Positions 14,918 through 23,629 of a DNA stretch of 64,000 nt are shown here, in pieces. The stretch's first letter is position 1; each line of letters begins with the position of its first letter. A program made the position numbers and the translations under genes. The stretch is taken from the NCBI GenBank assembly GCA_030151365.1, contig JASLDW010000071.1, forward strand, positions 1 to 64,000. Direction: 5' to 3'. The stretch is from Lysobacter sp. (GTDB taxonomy: Bacteria; Pseudomonadota; Gammaproteobacteria; Xanthomonadales; Xanthomonadaceae). The notes below the pieces were generated by a model. That model was not told where the DNA came from. It was given only the letters and a program-made list of their open reading frames with translations, and searched no databases.

Positions 14918-16876
14918 TCAGTTCCCGGGTTCGCAGGTCGGCGCGATGCGTTCGCCATCGAGGCGGCCGGCGATGCGATCGGAGAGGCGCAGCATCCTGC
15001 CGTGCATGCGCCAGTCGTACATCACGCTGAAGCCGAGCACGCGCGGGACGTATTCGCGGGTTTCCTTGTACGGGATCGCTTCGATCCAGGCATCGATGTC
15101 GAGTTGCGGTCGCTGCGATTTCCAGCGCGCCGCGGCATTCGGGCCGGCGTTGTAGCCGGCGATCACCACCGGCAACGATCCGCCGGCCTTGTCCAGGCCG
15201 TCGCGCAGATAGGCGCTGCCGATCGCGATATTGGTGGGGCCGTCGTACAGGCTGTTGCCATCGACGTAGGCGATGCCGCTGCGACGGGCGATGCGTTGTC
15301 CGGTTTCCGGAATCAGCTGCATCAGGCCGCGGGCGTCGGCATTGGAACGCGCGCGCGGGTCGAAGATGCTTTCGGCGCGGATTTCCGCGGCGATCCACGC
15401 CGGGTCGAGGCGGTTGGCGGTGGCCGCGCGATCGATGTTGTCCTGGTAGTGCAGCGGGAAACGCAGTTCGAGCAGGCGCATTTCCTGCGGCTGGTCGCGA
15501 TCCATGCCGAAGGCGGCGCGATCGAACCATTGCTGGGAAAGCGCTTCGCGCACGGCGGCCAGTCGTTGCGTCGACGGCGATGTCTTCGCGGCGGCGGTCC
15601 ACTCGCGATTGGCCCAGTCGTTGCGCCCGATGCGGCGCAGAGCCAGCGCGCGCTGGAATCCGGCGGTTTGCAGCGGCGTCTGCGGGGTCGGCAGCGGGCA
15701 CAGGCGGTAGGCTTGATGCAGGCGATCGGCGGCCATGAAGCCGTAGAACTCGCTGTTGCGCGCGGCAGTGGCATAGGCGGCGCGGGCCTGTTCGCGCTGC
15801 CCGCCCTGTTCCAGCGCACGGGCGAGGAAATACGTCCAGCGCGTGTCGCCGCGCAACTTGTCGGGCATGGCGCGGATCGCGGCCAGCGTTGCCGGCCAGT
15901 CACCGCGCCACAAGGCATCGCGTGCGCGGATTTCGTGCAAGGCGTCGTCGAAAGCGGATGCCGGCACGGCGGCAAAGCGCTGTGGTGTGCGCAGGTCGTG
16001 GTCGATCGCCGACGCGCGTGCGATCGCCGCCAGCACGCGGCCGCGCTGGGCATCGCTCAAGGTGAACGCGCCGTTCCATTTCGGCAGCGCGGCTTCGACG
16101 CTATCGGGAGCGTTCTTCGCGTCCTGCTCCAGTCCGGCGGCGATGACCGCGCGGCTGCGCGCGGTCTTCGGCCATGCCATTGCCGAATCGCGCGGTGCGC
16201 CGAGGAAATCGGCATATTCGCCGGCGAGTTTGGCCTGGTCGGGTGGCAGGCCCTTGCCGGCTTCGCGCATCACCGACGGCAGGCGTTGCTCCAGCGCGGC
16301 ATCGAAGCGATCCCAGCGCAATGCATCGTCGATGCCGCCACGCTGTTCGAGGATCGTCATCGGCTCGCGACAGGCGCTCGCCCACGGCCGTCCCGATCGC
16401 CAGATCTTGCGCGCGTCCTGGGTCCAGTCGGCGTCGAAACGGCCGAGCTTCGCTTCGGCCAGCAGGTCGAGGCAGCGATTGGCCTGCGAATCGCTGCCGC
16501 CGGCGTCGAGCGACGACAGCGCGCTCCAGTCCTGCCGCCGCGCCAGTTCCGCCCGCCACATGTCGGCCAGCGCAGTGCCCGCGGGTTGTCCGGCATCGCG
16601 CTGCAGGGCGGCGTTGACATCGCCATTCGTTGCCGTCGCCAGCGCCTGGCGGATGCGTGCGTAATCCAGCCAAGCATGCAATGGATGAGTGGCCAGTGCG
16701 CGATCCTGGGCCGGCGTCAGCCGGCCTTGTTCGGCGGCCGCCAAAGCGGATTGCATCGCGGCATCGGTCGGCGATAGAGGCGGTGCCGTCTGCGCTTCCG
16801 CCGCACCGTGCGGCGTGCAGGCGGCGAGCATGCACAGCACGGGAAGGAGAATGGCGCGCGGCGGACGAGTGTTCAT
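14918..16876 (-). CDS. slt: Soluble lytic murein transglycosylase (Slt70-like), lipoprotein
   Basis: A 652-aa periplasmic enzyme. The N-terminus ends in a lipobox-like sequence, LLPVLCMLAACTPHG, predicting an acylated Cys20. A long alpha-superhelical U-domain (about 40-480) precedes the SLT domain, whose catalytic Glu lies in IAAEIRAESIFDPRARSNAD and which continues GLMQLIPETG and GYNAGPNAA. It cleaves the MurNAc-GlcNAc bond to 1,6-anhydro products during peptidoglycan turnover. E. coli Slt70 is of similar length. Upstream partner of cca. A TATAGT box on the minus strand 12 nt before the ATG suggests a leaderless transcript. Confidence 0.92.
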   Translation of the reverse strand: MNTRPPRAILLPVLCMLAACTPHGAAEAQTAPPLSPTDAAMQSALAAAEQGRLTPAQDRALATHPLHAWLDYARIRQALATATNGDVNAALQRDAGQPAGTALADMWRAELARRQDWSALSSLDAGGSDSQANRCLDLLAEAKLGRFDADWTQDARKIWRSGRPWASACREPMTILEQRGGIDDALRWDRFDAALEQRLPSVMREAGKGLPPDQAKLAGEYADFLGAPRDSAMAWPKTARSRAVIAAGLEQDAKNAPDSVEAALPKWNGAFTLSDAQRGRVLAAIARASAIDHDLRTPQRFAAVPASAFDDALHEIRARDALWRGDWPATLAAIRAMPDKLRGDTRWTYFLARALEQGGQREQARAAYATAARNSEFYGFMAADRLHQAYRLCPLPTPQTPLQTAGFQRALALRRIGRNDWANREWTAAAKTSPSTQRLAAVREALSQQWFDRAAFGMDRDQPQEMRLLELRFPLHYQDNIDRAATANRLDPAWIAAEIRAESIFDPRARSNADARGLMQLIPETGQRIARRSGIAYVDGNSLYDGPTNIAIGSAYLRDGLDKAGGSLPVVIAGYNAGPNAAARWKSQRPQLDIDAWIEAIPYKETREYVPRVLGFSVMYDWRMHGRMLRLSDRIAGRLDGERIAPTCEPGN

Positions 16877-16882
16877 CCTCAG

Positions 16883-16888
16883 ACTATA
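16883..16888 (-). promoter_or_regulatory. Leaderless -10 box of slt
   Basis: TATAGT on the minus strand, starting 12 nt before the ATG at 16876. It matches TATAAT at five of six positions. No clear -35 box is seen. Confidence 0.45.
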
Positions 16889-16954
16889 GCCGTGCCGCTT
16901 GAACGGACGGTGGATGCGTGCACGCGCCAGTCAGCGCGCGCCCTTTGGACACGA

Positions 16955-17728
16955 TCAGCGCACCAGCGCGTGTCCGGGGATCTCGAGATCGGCCGACAGC
17001 GCGAGGTGGTCGGATGCCGCCGCCGGCATCACCCGCAGTCCCGCCAGCGCGATGCCGTCAGTCGTCAGCATGTGGTCGATCGCGCGTTGCGGTCGCCAGC
17101 TGGGGAAGGTGGGAACGTTTTGCTGCGGCGGCTGCAGGCGCGTGGTGCGGAACAGCCGCGCCATTTCCGGTTGTTCGATCCCGCAATTGAAGTCGCCCAT
17201 CAGCACCGCGTTCGGCGCATCGGCCAACAGCTCGGCGATGAAGCCCAGTTGCACATGCCGCGACGTCGCGCCCAGCGAAAGGTGGGCGATGGCGACGCGC
17301 AGGCCGTCGCGGCCGGCACCGAAGCGCGCGAGCAGCACGCCGCGCCCCTTCACGCGCCCGGGCAACGGATGATGCTCGACCTCCACCGGTTCGATCCGGC
17401 TCAGCAAGCCATTGGCGCTGGAAGCGACGCCGCCGACGCTGCGGTTGGGCTGGTGCGTCCAGAAGGCGAAACCGCCGCGGGTGGCGAGGTAATGCGTCTG
17501 GTTGGTGAAGCCGGAACGGAAACTGCCGGGATCGGCTTCCTGCAGGCCGACGATGTCGTGCTCGCCGGCGATGCGCGCGATGGCGTCGAGCGCGCCGCGC
17601 TTGCCGCCGAGCGGCAGCACGTGCGACCAGCTGCGGGTGGCGTAATCGCTGTAGCGCCGCGTGCTGGAACCCGCCTGGATGTTGGCACTCAGCAGGCGCA
17701 AGCGGCGCGTGGACGAATCCGCCATCAT
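16955..17728 (-). CDS. Endonuclease/exonuclease/phosphatase-fold protein
   Basis: A 257-aa EEP-superfamily hydrolase. The ordered motifs are LRLLSANIQAG (N-terminal Asn), GLQEADPG (metal-binding Glu), HLSLGA, GDFNCGIEQPE (the GDxN catalytic pair) and SDHLALSADLEI (the terminal D-H pair). All catalytic residues are present, so it should be active on a phosphodiester or phosphate ester. Whether the substrate is nucleic acid or lipid cannot be told. No signal peptide is seen. Its ATG overlaps the stop of the DsbA-family gene upstream by one base, so it ends that operon. Confidence 0.85.
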   Translation of the reverse strand: MMADSSTRRLRLLSANIQAGSSTRRYSDYATRSWSHVLPLGGKRGALDAIARIAGEHDIVGLQEADPGSFRSGFTNQTHYLATRGGFAFWTHQPNRSVGGVASSANGLLSRIEPVEVEHHPLPGRVKGRGVLLARFGAGRDGLRVAIAHLSLGATSRHVQLGFIAELLADAPNAVLMGDFNCGIEQPEMARLFRTTRLQPPQQNVPTFPSWRPQRAIDHMLTTDGIALAGLRVMPAAASDHLALSADLEIPGHALVR

Positions 17729-18507
17729 TATTTCCCGGCGCCGCTCTCCCGGGCGATCAGCGCGCTGGCGATGCGCAGGTCGTCGAGCTGGGACGGTCCC
17801 TTGATGCGGTACTTGCCATTGACGATCAGCGTCGGCGTGCCTTCCACGCCGCTGCGCACTTCGAAGTCATGCGCCAGCTGCATCTGCTGCTGCACTTCCG
17901 GGCTGGCCATGGTGGCGCGGAACGTCCTGGCATCGAAACCCTGTCCGCCCAGCCACGCGGCGATATCGTTGCCGCTGGCGCCTGCCGGCAGCGACTTGTC
18001 GCCGTGGATGCCGTGGAACATGCGGGTATGGATCGCGGCGATCTGGCCGGTCTTCACCGCGGCGAAGTAGGTGCGGCCGAGATCGCTCGCGGCGCCCCCG
18101 GCAAGCGGCAGCGGGGTGACTCGCACGTTCCCCGGCTGCTGCTTGGTCCACGCTTCCAGCAGCGGTTCGAAGTCGGCGCAGTGCGGGCAGCTGTAGGCGA
18201 ACACTTCGACGACTTCGACCTTGCCATCCAGCGGCTGGAACGGCTGGCCGTTGGCGATCTCGTCATAGTCGGTGCCAGCGACCGCAGGCCTGGTCTTGGC
18301 TTCGGCGATCGCCTGGGCGACCGCAGTGTTCGCCATCTGCACCAGCCTGGGGTCGTAGGGCAGCGGTTGCGTCGGCGTCGCCGCCGGCTTGGTGGTCGTC
18401 GCTGCCGCGTTCGGCGATTTCTGCTGGCAGCCGGCGAGCGCGAGCACGCCGGCTGCGATCAGCGCCGGAAAGTGCAGGCGCTTCGACACCGGTGCGTGCT
18501 TGCTCAA
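17728..18507 (-). CDS. DsbA-family thiol:disulfide oxidoreductase, lipoprotein (third of three)
   Basis: About 259 aa. A lipobox, VLALAGCQQ, predicts lipidated Cys27, followed by a Thr/Ala/Pro linker. The thioredoxin-DsbA fold begins near residue 80 (TDYDEIANGQPFQPLDGKVE). The active site CPHC is Cys107 and Cys110 (FAYSCPHCADFEP), and the cis-proline loop is GTPTLIVNGKYRI. CPHC is the standard DsbA pair. The TTG at 18507 overlaps the preceding stop (TTGA), arguing for that start; a GTG at 18489 is the alternative. It would act as a membrane-tethered periplasmic disulfide catalyst. One of three tandem paralogues. Confidence 0.88.
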   Translation of the reverse strand: MSKHAPVSKRLHFPALIAAGVLALAGCQQKSPNAAATTTKPAATPTQPLPYDPRLVQMANTAVAQAIAEAKTRPAVAGTDYDEIANGQPFQPLDGKVEVVEVFAYSCPHCADFEPLLEAWTKQQPGNVRVTPLPLAGGAASDLGRTYFAAVKTGQIAAIHTRMFHGIHGDKSLPAGASGNDIAAWLGGQGFDARTFRATMASPEVQQQMQLAHDFEVRSGVEGTPTLIVNGKYRIKGPSQLDDLRIASALIARESGAGK

Positions 18508-19307
18508 TGGCCACCTCGCGCGGCGCGTTCCATCGCGATCAGCTTGTCGGCGATCTTGAGCTGGTCGGCGCGGGTGCTGCCTTCGGGACCGGTGATGCGG
18601 TACTTGCCGTCGATGATCATCGTCGGCGTGCCTTCGATGCCCTCGGCCTGCGCGTACTGCTTGGCCTTGGCCAGCTTGCCTTCCACCGCGAAGCTCGCGG
18701 CGGCCGACTTGAACTGCGCGACATCGACGCCCTGGCGTCCGTAGAACGCGGCGATCGCATCCATGCCGTCGTTGCCGCGCTCGCCCTTCAGCGTCTGCTT
18801 GATGTGGATCTCGTCGTACATCGGCTGGTGGGTGCGCTCGGCCACGCCCAGCACGTCGGCGGCGTAGTAGGCGCGCGCGTAGTCGTCCCACATCCGGCCG
18901 AACAGCGCCGGGACATGCACCACGCGGACATCGGACGGCAACGACTTCGCCCACGGCGCGAATTGCGGCTCGAACGCGGCGCAGGCCGGGCAGACGTAGT
19001 TGAAGACTTCGACCACTTCGATCTTGCCGTCGTTCGGTTCGAACGGCTGGCCGGTGGCGACCAGGACATAGTCCTTGCCTTCGACCGGTGAGGGACCGAC
19101 CGGTTCGTGCGAGACCGGCGGCGCCGGCGGCTGGTTCGATGCGGTGCCGGCCGGTGCGCTGCCGTTCGCAGCGGTGTCGCTGGCGGCGGGCGTGGATGCA
19201 GCCGGGGTGCTCGCAGCCGGGGCGGCGGTGTCGGCGTTCGGCTTGCAGGCGGACAGCGTGGCGACGATCGCCAATGCGGCGACGGAAGTCAGGGTACGGG
19301 CGATCAC
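18504..19307 (-). CDS. DsbA-family oxidoreductase, lipoprotein with CPAC active site (second of three)
   Basis: A 267-aa protein. The N-terminus has a lipobox (ATLSACKPN, Cys21) and then a 50-residue low-complexity Ala/Ser/Thr/Pro linker including repeated STPAA. The DsbA fold opens GKDYVLVATGQPFEPNDGK. The active site is CPAC, Cys106 and Cys109 (FNYVCPACAAFEP), instead of CPHC. The dipeptide between the cysteines sets redox potential, so this paralogue probably differs in oxidising power. The cis-Pro loop is GTPTMIIDGKYRITG. The GTG start at 19307 overlaps the previous stop (GTGA). Its own stop overlaps the TTG start of the third copy. Confidence 0.88.
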   Translation of the reverse strand: MIARTLTSVAALAIVATLSACKPNADTAAPAASTPAASTPAASDTAANGSAPAGTASNQPPAPPVSHEPVGPSPVEGKDYVLVATGQPFEPNDGKIEVVEVFNYVCPACAAFEPQFAPWAKSLPSDVRVVHVPALFGRMWDDYARAYYAADVLGVAERTHQPMYDEIHIKQTLKGERGNDGMDAIAAFYGRQGVDVAQFKSAAASFAVEGKLAKAKQYAQAEGIEGTPTMIIDGKYRITGPEGSTRADQLKIADKLIAMERAARGGH

Positions 19308-19945
19308 AGTTTGCCTCCGTGGATCTGGGCGGTGAGACGGTCGAGGATATCGAGTTGATCTTCGTAGCTGCGGCCAAGCACCTTGTACTTGCCGTTGACG
19401 ATCAGGGTCGGCGTGCTGTCGGCCTGCGCGGCGACCACGAAGTCGCGGTCGCGCTTGAGGTCGGCGGCGACCTCGGGCGACCGCATCAGTGCCAGCAGCT
19501 TGGCCGGCGTGCTGCCGAACGGCGCCATGAATGCGGCGTACTCGTCCGCACTGGGACGGGCTGGCATGGTCTGGTCCTGGTGGATGGCACGGAACATGGC
19601 CGGATGCACCCGCGCCAGCAAACCGGAACGCTGGGCGGCGAAGGCGGCCGCGGCGCCCGGCGAATCGGGATCGGACGGCAGGTAGACCATGCGCACCCAC
19701 GCCGGTTGGCGCGAGGCCCAGGCCGAGATCATCGGCGCGAAGTGGGCGCAATGCGGGCACCACCAGGCGTAGACCTCGACGACTTCGACTTCGCCCTTCT
19801 TCGGCGCCTGCCACGGATGGGCGCCGGACAGGACTTCGTAGTCGGTGCCCTGCGCCAGCGGAGCGGTGGATGTGGCGGCGGTAGCCGGCAGGGCAGCGCC
19901 GAGGGCGAGCAGTCCGGCGATCAACAGGGAAGAGAGCAGACGCAT
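19304..19945 (-). CDS. DsbA-family oxidoreductase, secreted soluble form (first of three)
   Basis: A 213-aa protein with a cleavable signal peptide (MRLLSSLLIAGLLALGAALP, cleavage near ATAA-TS). The fold opens GTDYEVLSGAHPWQAPKKGE, and the active site is CPHC, Cys63 and Cys66 (YAWWCPHCAHFAP). The cis-Pro loop is STPTLIVNGKYKV. Unlike the two downstream paralogues it lacks a lipobox, so it should be free in the periplasm. A Shine-Dalgarno-like AGAGG precedes the ATG. A strong terminator lies 14 nt upstream, so its transcription needs either readthrough from the cytochrome c4 gene or a promoter inside it. Confidence 0.9.
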   Translation of the reverse strand: MRLLSSLLIAGLLALGAALPATAATSTAPLAQGTDYEVLSGAHPWQAPKKGEVEVVEVYAWWCPHCAHFAPMISAWASRQPAWVRMVYLPSDPDSPGAAAAFAAQRSGLLARVHPAMFRAIHQDQTMPARPSADEYAAFMAPFGSTPAKLLALMRSPEVAADLKRDRDFVVAAQADSTPTLIVNGKYKVLGRSYEDQLDILDRLTAQIHGGKL

Positions 19946-19958
19946 GGCGACCTCTGGC

Positions 19959-19988
19959 AAAAAAAAGCCGGCCCGATCATGGGCCGGC
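19959..19988 (-). terminator. Rho-independent terminator after the cytochrome c4 gene
   Basis: On the minus strand GCCGGCCC, loop ATGATC, GGGCCGGC, then eight T. A perfect 8-bp stem. It lies downstream of cytochrome c4 and directly ahead of the Shine-Dalgarno of the first DsbA gene, so it may also attenuate the DsbA trio. Confidence 0.85.
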
Positions 19989-20040
19989 GCGATGATCCGG
20001 AACGTGAACGGTCTGACTGTCCACGCGAGGGAAAGTTCCC

Positions 20041-20904
20041 TCAGTTCTTCGACGGCTGCGGCGCGGCGGCTGCGGCGGCCTTGGCGGCCGCCACGTCGGC
20101 GGGACTGGCCTGGTCGGCGCGGTTGTGCAGGCCCTGCAGATAGGTCGCCAGGCCCTTGATCTCTTCGTCGGAGAGATTCTTGGTCTCCAGCGCCATCAGG
20201 CCGAACAGCTTGTCGTCCTTCAGCGCGCTCGGGCCGCCGCGGTATTCGGTCAGGCGCATCTCGACGTACCAGGACTGCTGGCCGCCCACGTGCGGATAGG
20301 CCGGGCCGGGATTGCCGTCGCCGGCCGGGCCGTGGCAGGCGGTACAGGCGACGATGCCGCGACCGGCGTCGCCCTGGCGATAGAGCTTCTCGCCGACCTG
20401 GTAGAGCTTCTTGCCTTCGTACGGGCCGCTGGTGATCGCGCTGTCGTCGGCGATGCCGGCACCGGAGTGCTGGGTCTGGAAGTAGGCGCCGAGGTCGCGC
20501 ATGTCCTGCGGCGACAGGGCCTGGGCGTAGGGAATCATCAGCGCGGCATTGCCGTCGGTGCGCAGGCCGGCCTTGAACAGCGCCAGTTGCTTGGCGACGA
20601 ACAGCTCGCTCTGGCCGGCGATGCGCGGATACAGGGCGGGATTGGCGGTGGCGTTGCCGTCGAGGCCGTGGCAGGCGGCGCAGGCGCCGGCCTTGGCGGC
20701 ACCGGCCTTGGCATCGCCCCAATGGGTCTTGGCCAGTTCGGCGTAAGCGTCGGGGTCCTGGCCGGCCTTGCTCGCTGGCGCGGCCGCTGCGGCGGGCTTG
20801 GCGTCCTTCGCCGGCGCGGCGGGAGGCGTGGACTGGGCGTAGGCGACGGCAGCGATGGCGAGACCAGCCAGACCGACGAGGCCGTAAGCGCGGATGTGAC
20901 GCAT
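20041..20904 (-). CDS. Diheme cytochrome c4
   Basis: A 287-aa periplasmic protein with a signal peptide (to about AYAQ), an Ala/Pro/Lys-rich linker and two cytochrome c domains. The heme motifs are CAACH (in AKAGACAACHGLDGNAT) and CTACH (in GIVACTACHGPAGDG). Distal Met candidates sit in the NAALMIPYAQ and LFGLMALETK segments. A low-complexity Ala tail ends the protein. Cytochrome c4 feeds electrons to terminal oxidases. The ATG at 20904 has GGGAG 5 nt upstream and is preferred to an in-frame ATG at 20916. Each heme attachment needs reduced cysteines, a plausible link with the thiol oxidoreductases downstream. Confidence 0.92.
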   Translation of the reverse strand: MRHIRAYGLVGLAGLAIAAVAYAQSTPPAAPAKDAKPAAAAAPASKAGQDPDAYAELAKTHWGDAKAGAAKAGACAACHGLDGNATANPALYPRIAGQSELFVAKQLALFKAGLRTDGNAALMIPYAQALSPQDMRDLGAYFQTQHSGAGIADDSAITSGPYEGKKLYQVGEKLYRQGDAGRGIVACTACHGPAGDGNPGPAYPHVGGQQSWYVEMRLTEYRGGPSALKDDKLFGLMALETKNLSDEEIKGLATYLQGLHNRADQASPADVAAAKAAAAAAPQPSKN

Positions 20905-21000
20905 GTGAACTCCCATGAGACCCGGGACCGGCATCGGCCGGCCGCAACTGATCGATTATCCGTGCCGGCCCGAACCCGGTCAACGCAAGCCAATGCCCAC

Positions 21001-21006
21001 TATCCT
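21001..21006 (+). promoter_or_regulatory. Leaderless -10 box of engB
   Basis: TATCCT begins 12 nt before the engB ATG at 21013, identical in sequence and spacing to the tsaD box. The -35 region is poor. Confidence 0.4.
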
Positions 21007-21012
21007 GTCGCC

Positions 21013-21630
21013 ATGAGTCTGCCCTTCCAGCGCGCCCGCTACCTCCTCTCCGCCCATACCGCCCGCCAGCTGCCCGCCGAGGTCGAGGGTGGACGCGAAG
21101 TCGCCTTCGCCGGTCGTTCCAACGCCGGCAAGTCGAGCGCGCTCAACGCGATCTGCCAGCAGAACGCCCTGGCCCGCGTCTCCAAGACGCCAGGGCGCAC
21201 GCAGCAGCTGGTCTATTTCGACATGCCGCCGCTCGCCGACACCTATCTGGTCGACCTGCCCGGTTACGGTTACGCCAAGGTGCCGAAGGAGATGCAGGAG
21301 CACTGGCAGGCGTTCATCGCCAGTTATTTCGAAACGCGACGCGCGTTGTCGGGACTGGTGGTGGTGATGGACATCCGCCATCCGCTGAAGGAATACGACT
21401 TGCAGATGCTCGGGTACGCGGTGCGACGCGGTTTGCCTGCCCATGCCTTGCTGACCAAAGCCGACAAGCTGTCGCGCGGCGCGGCGATGAACACCCTGCA
21501 TGCGGTGCGCAAGGAGCTGGCGTCCGCGTTCGGCGACAGCGTGAGCGCACAGGTGTTTTCCGGGGAGTCGAAGCAGGGCGTGGACGAAGTGCGCGCGGTG
21601 CTGGCGCGCTGGCTGGAATTGGAGAAGTAA
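21013..21630 (+). CDS. engB: Ribosome biogenesis GTP-binding protein YihA/YsxC
   Basis: A 205-aa TRAFAC GTPase. G1 is GRSNAGKSS near residue 36, the switch region has TPGRTQQLVYF, G3 is DLPGYGYAKVP, G4 is TKADKLS and G5 is FSGESKQG. This is the complete EngB set, including the GYGYAKV signature. It assists 50S subunit assembly. The start at 21013 begins MSLPFQRARYLLSAH; a much longer in-frame frame upstream runs antisense to the cytochrome gene and is rejected. It is divergent from cytochrome c4 and convergent with the amylase gene, with a 3-bp gap between stops. Confidence 0.96.
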   Translation: MSLPFQRARYLLSAHTARQLPAEVEGGREVAFAGRSNAGKSSALNAICQQNALARVSKTPGRTQQLVYFDMPPLADTYLVDLPGYGYAKVPKEMQEHWQAFIASYFETRRALSGLVVVMDIRHPLKEYDLQMLGYAVRRGLPAHALLTKADKLSRGAAMNTLHAVRKELASAFGDSVSAQVFSGESKQGVDEVRAVLARWLELEK

Positions 21631-21633
21631 GGC

Positions 21634-23496
21634 TCAGCGCAGCTCGAGGATCGTCGCCGACTTCGCCGGCAGCGTCAGCGATGCGCCGAGCTGGATGTCG
21701 CGATCGTTCAGGACGTCGTGCGCGCGCTCACCTTGTTTGACGAAATCATTGAAGCGATCGAGCGAAATGTTTTTCGCGGCATCGCCCTTGTTGAGCGCCA
21801 CCATCACCACATGCTTGCCGTCATGGCGGAAATAGACGTAGGTCGATCCTTCCGGCGCGAAGTGGGTCAGCCGTCCGTACTGCACCACCGGCGTGCGCTT
21901 GCGCCATTCGAACAGTTTGCGGATGTACGCCTGCGCATCCAGTTGTGCAATTGAAAGTCCCTTCCCGGTGAAGGCATTCGCAGCATCGCCGCTCCAGCCG
22001 CCGGGCATGTCGGCGCGCAATTCGCCATCGTGGCGTTCCTTCGGTCCGCGCACCAGCACTTCCGATCCGTAATAAAACTGCGGCGTGCCGCGCACCGTCG
22101 CGACATAGGCCATTGCGATCTTCCACAGTCCGATATCGCCGTCGAGCAGGGCGAGCAGGCGCGTGGTGTCGTGGTTCTCCGCGAACACCACCAGGCGTCC
22201 GGAATCGGGATAGAGGAAATCGTTGCCGAGCATTTCGTAGAGCGGAACCCAGCTGCTTTCGTAACGCGTGTCCTGCTGCGGCAATACGTCGCGCAGGGTG
22301 GTGTGGATCGGGAAATCCATCATGCTCGGCATGTAGGGCACGTGGCCATCGCGATTGATCTTGCCGCGCTGCCAGTGGGCGACGATCGCGGGATTGACGC
22401 TCCATTCCTCGCCGACCATCGCGAAGTGCGGATATTCGTCGAGGATTTCCTTCGCCCATTGCGAGACGAAGGCGGTATCGGCGTAACCGAAGGTGTCCTC
22501 GCGGATGCCGGAGAGACCGGCGTATTCGATCCACCACAGGCTGTTCTGGATCAGATAGCGGGCGAGATGCGGATTGCGCTGGTTGAGGTCGGGCATGTCG
22601 GGACCGAACCAGCCGGCGAGGAAGGTTTCGCGATCCCGCGGCGCGGCGTGCGGATCCTGGAGGGTGGTGCGGCGATGGTTGGTCTGGAAGAACTTGCCGC
22701 CGTTGTTGATCCAGTCGGCGCTGGGAAGGTCCTGCATCCACCAGTGGCCGGAGCCGATGTGGTTGAGAACCACGTCCATGATCAGGCCGACGCCGTGTGC
22801 CTTGGCCTCGCGCGACAACGCGCGATAGTCCTCATTGCTGCCGAAGCGCGGATCGACGCGATAGAGATCGGTGATCGCGTAGCCGTGGTAGGAATATTTC
22901 GGCTGGTTGTTCTCCAGCAGCGGCGTCGACCACAGCTGGGTGAAGCCGAGTCCGGCGATGTAGTCGAGGTGCTGGCGGATGCCGGCGATGTCGCCGCCGT
23001 GGCGGCCGTTCGGGTTGCCGCGATCCGCGGTTTCCTTCATTCCGGAAACACTGTCGTTGCGCAGGTCGGCATTGGCGAAACGATCGGGCGTGACCAGGTA
23101 GATCGCGTCACTGGCATCGAAACCGCGACGTTGCGCGGAACCCGGTTCGCGGGCATCGAGTCGCCAAGGGTGCATTGCGACGACCTTGCCATTCCCGACA
23201 AATTCGATGGCGAACTCGCCCGGTTTGGCATCCGGCGCAATCACCACTGTCACGAACAGGTAATTGGGGTTGGCGATTTTTTCGACAGACACGATGCGCA
23301 CGCCTTGACGGGCGATGCGCGGCGTGGCGGCGGCGATGCCTGTCCCATGCACCATCAGTTCCACGCGATCGTGCTGCATCCTCACCCACCAGCTGGACGG
23401 TTCCAGGTGGTCGATCGCCAGTGGACCGGCGGCGGACGCGCGCATGGGCAACACGGACGCGAGCAACAGCAGGCAGGACGCGAACGCGAGGCGCAT
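21634..23496 (-). CDS. Secreted GH13 alpha-amylase/cyclomaltodextrinase-like enzyme
   Basis: A 620-aa exported glycosidase. A signal peptide (to about ASAAG) is followed by an N-terminal Cyc-maltodext_N-type domain opening IDHLEPSSWWVRMQHDRVEL. The GH13 barrel has region I DVVLNHIG, region II GIREDTFGYAD (nucleophile Asp), region III MVGEEW (acid/base Glu) and region IV FAENHDTTR. A beta-sandwich C-domain follows. SusG-like and neopullulanase-like enzymes share this build and hydrolyse maltodextrins or cyclodextrins in the periplasm. No sus-type transporter lies beside it, so sugar uptake is encoded elsewhere. A strong Shine-Dalgarno (AAGGAAGC) supports the start. Confidence 0.9.
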   Translation of the reverse strand: MRLAFASCLLLLASVLPMRASAAGPLAIDHLEPSSWWVRMQHDRVELMVHGTGIAAATPRIARQGVRIVSVEKIANPNYLFVTVVIAPDAKPGEFAIEFVGNGKVVAMHPWRLDAREPGSAQRRGFDASDAIYLVTPDRFANADLRNDSVSGMKETADRGNPNGRHGGDIAGIRQHLDYIAGLGFTQLWSTPLLENNQPKYSYHGYAITDLYRVDPRFGSNEDYRALSREAKAHGVGLIMDVVLNHIGSGHWWMQDLPSADWINNGGKFFQTNHRRTTLQDPHAAPRDRETFLAGWFGPDMPDLNQRNPHLARYLIQNSLWWIEYAGLSGIREDTFGYADTAFVSQWAKEILDEYPHFAMVGEEWSVNPAIVAHWQRGKINRDGHVPYMPSMMDFPIHTTLRDVLPQQDTRYESSWVPLYEMLGNDFLYPDSGRLVVFAENHDTTRLLALLDGDIGLWKIAMAYVATVRGTPQFYYGSEVLVRGPKERHDGELRADMPGGWSGDAANAFTGKGLSIAQLDAQAYIRKLFEWRKRTPVVQYGRLTHFAPEGSTYVYFRHDGKHVVMVALNKGDAAKNISLDRFNDFVKQGERAHDVLNDRDIQLGASLTLPAKSATILELR

Positions 23497-23596
23497 GGAA
23501 GCTTCCTTGGGCGGGATGTCCGCAGGCTACGCCGCGCATCCCGACGCGCCAACATCGCCGACGCGGAATACGTATGCAGCATGCGATCCGCCCCCG

Positions 23597-23602
23597 TATA
23601 GT
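23597..23602 (+). promoter_or_regulatory. Candidate -10 box of gshA
   Basis: TATAGT, 33 nt before the gshA ATG, would give a leader of about 20 nt. No clear -35 box. Confidence 0.3.
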
Positions 23603-23629
23603 GATCACCCCGCGAAACGCGAGCCACCC

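Noticed and set aside
17728..19377. A single 549-aa protein over two DsbA genes
   Set aside because: The upstream half is an out-of-frame shadow of the second DsbA gene; stop-start overlaps show separate genes.
20125..21012. N-terminal extension of engB by about 290 residues
   Set aside because: Runs antisense to cytochrome c4; EngB homology begins at 21013.
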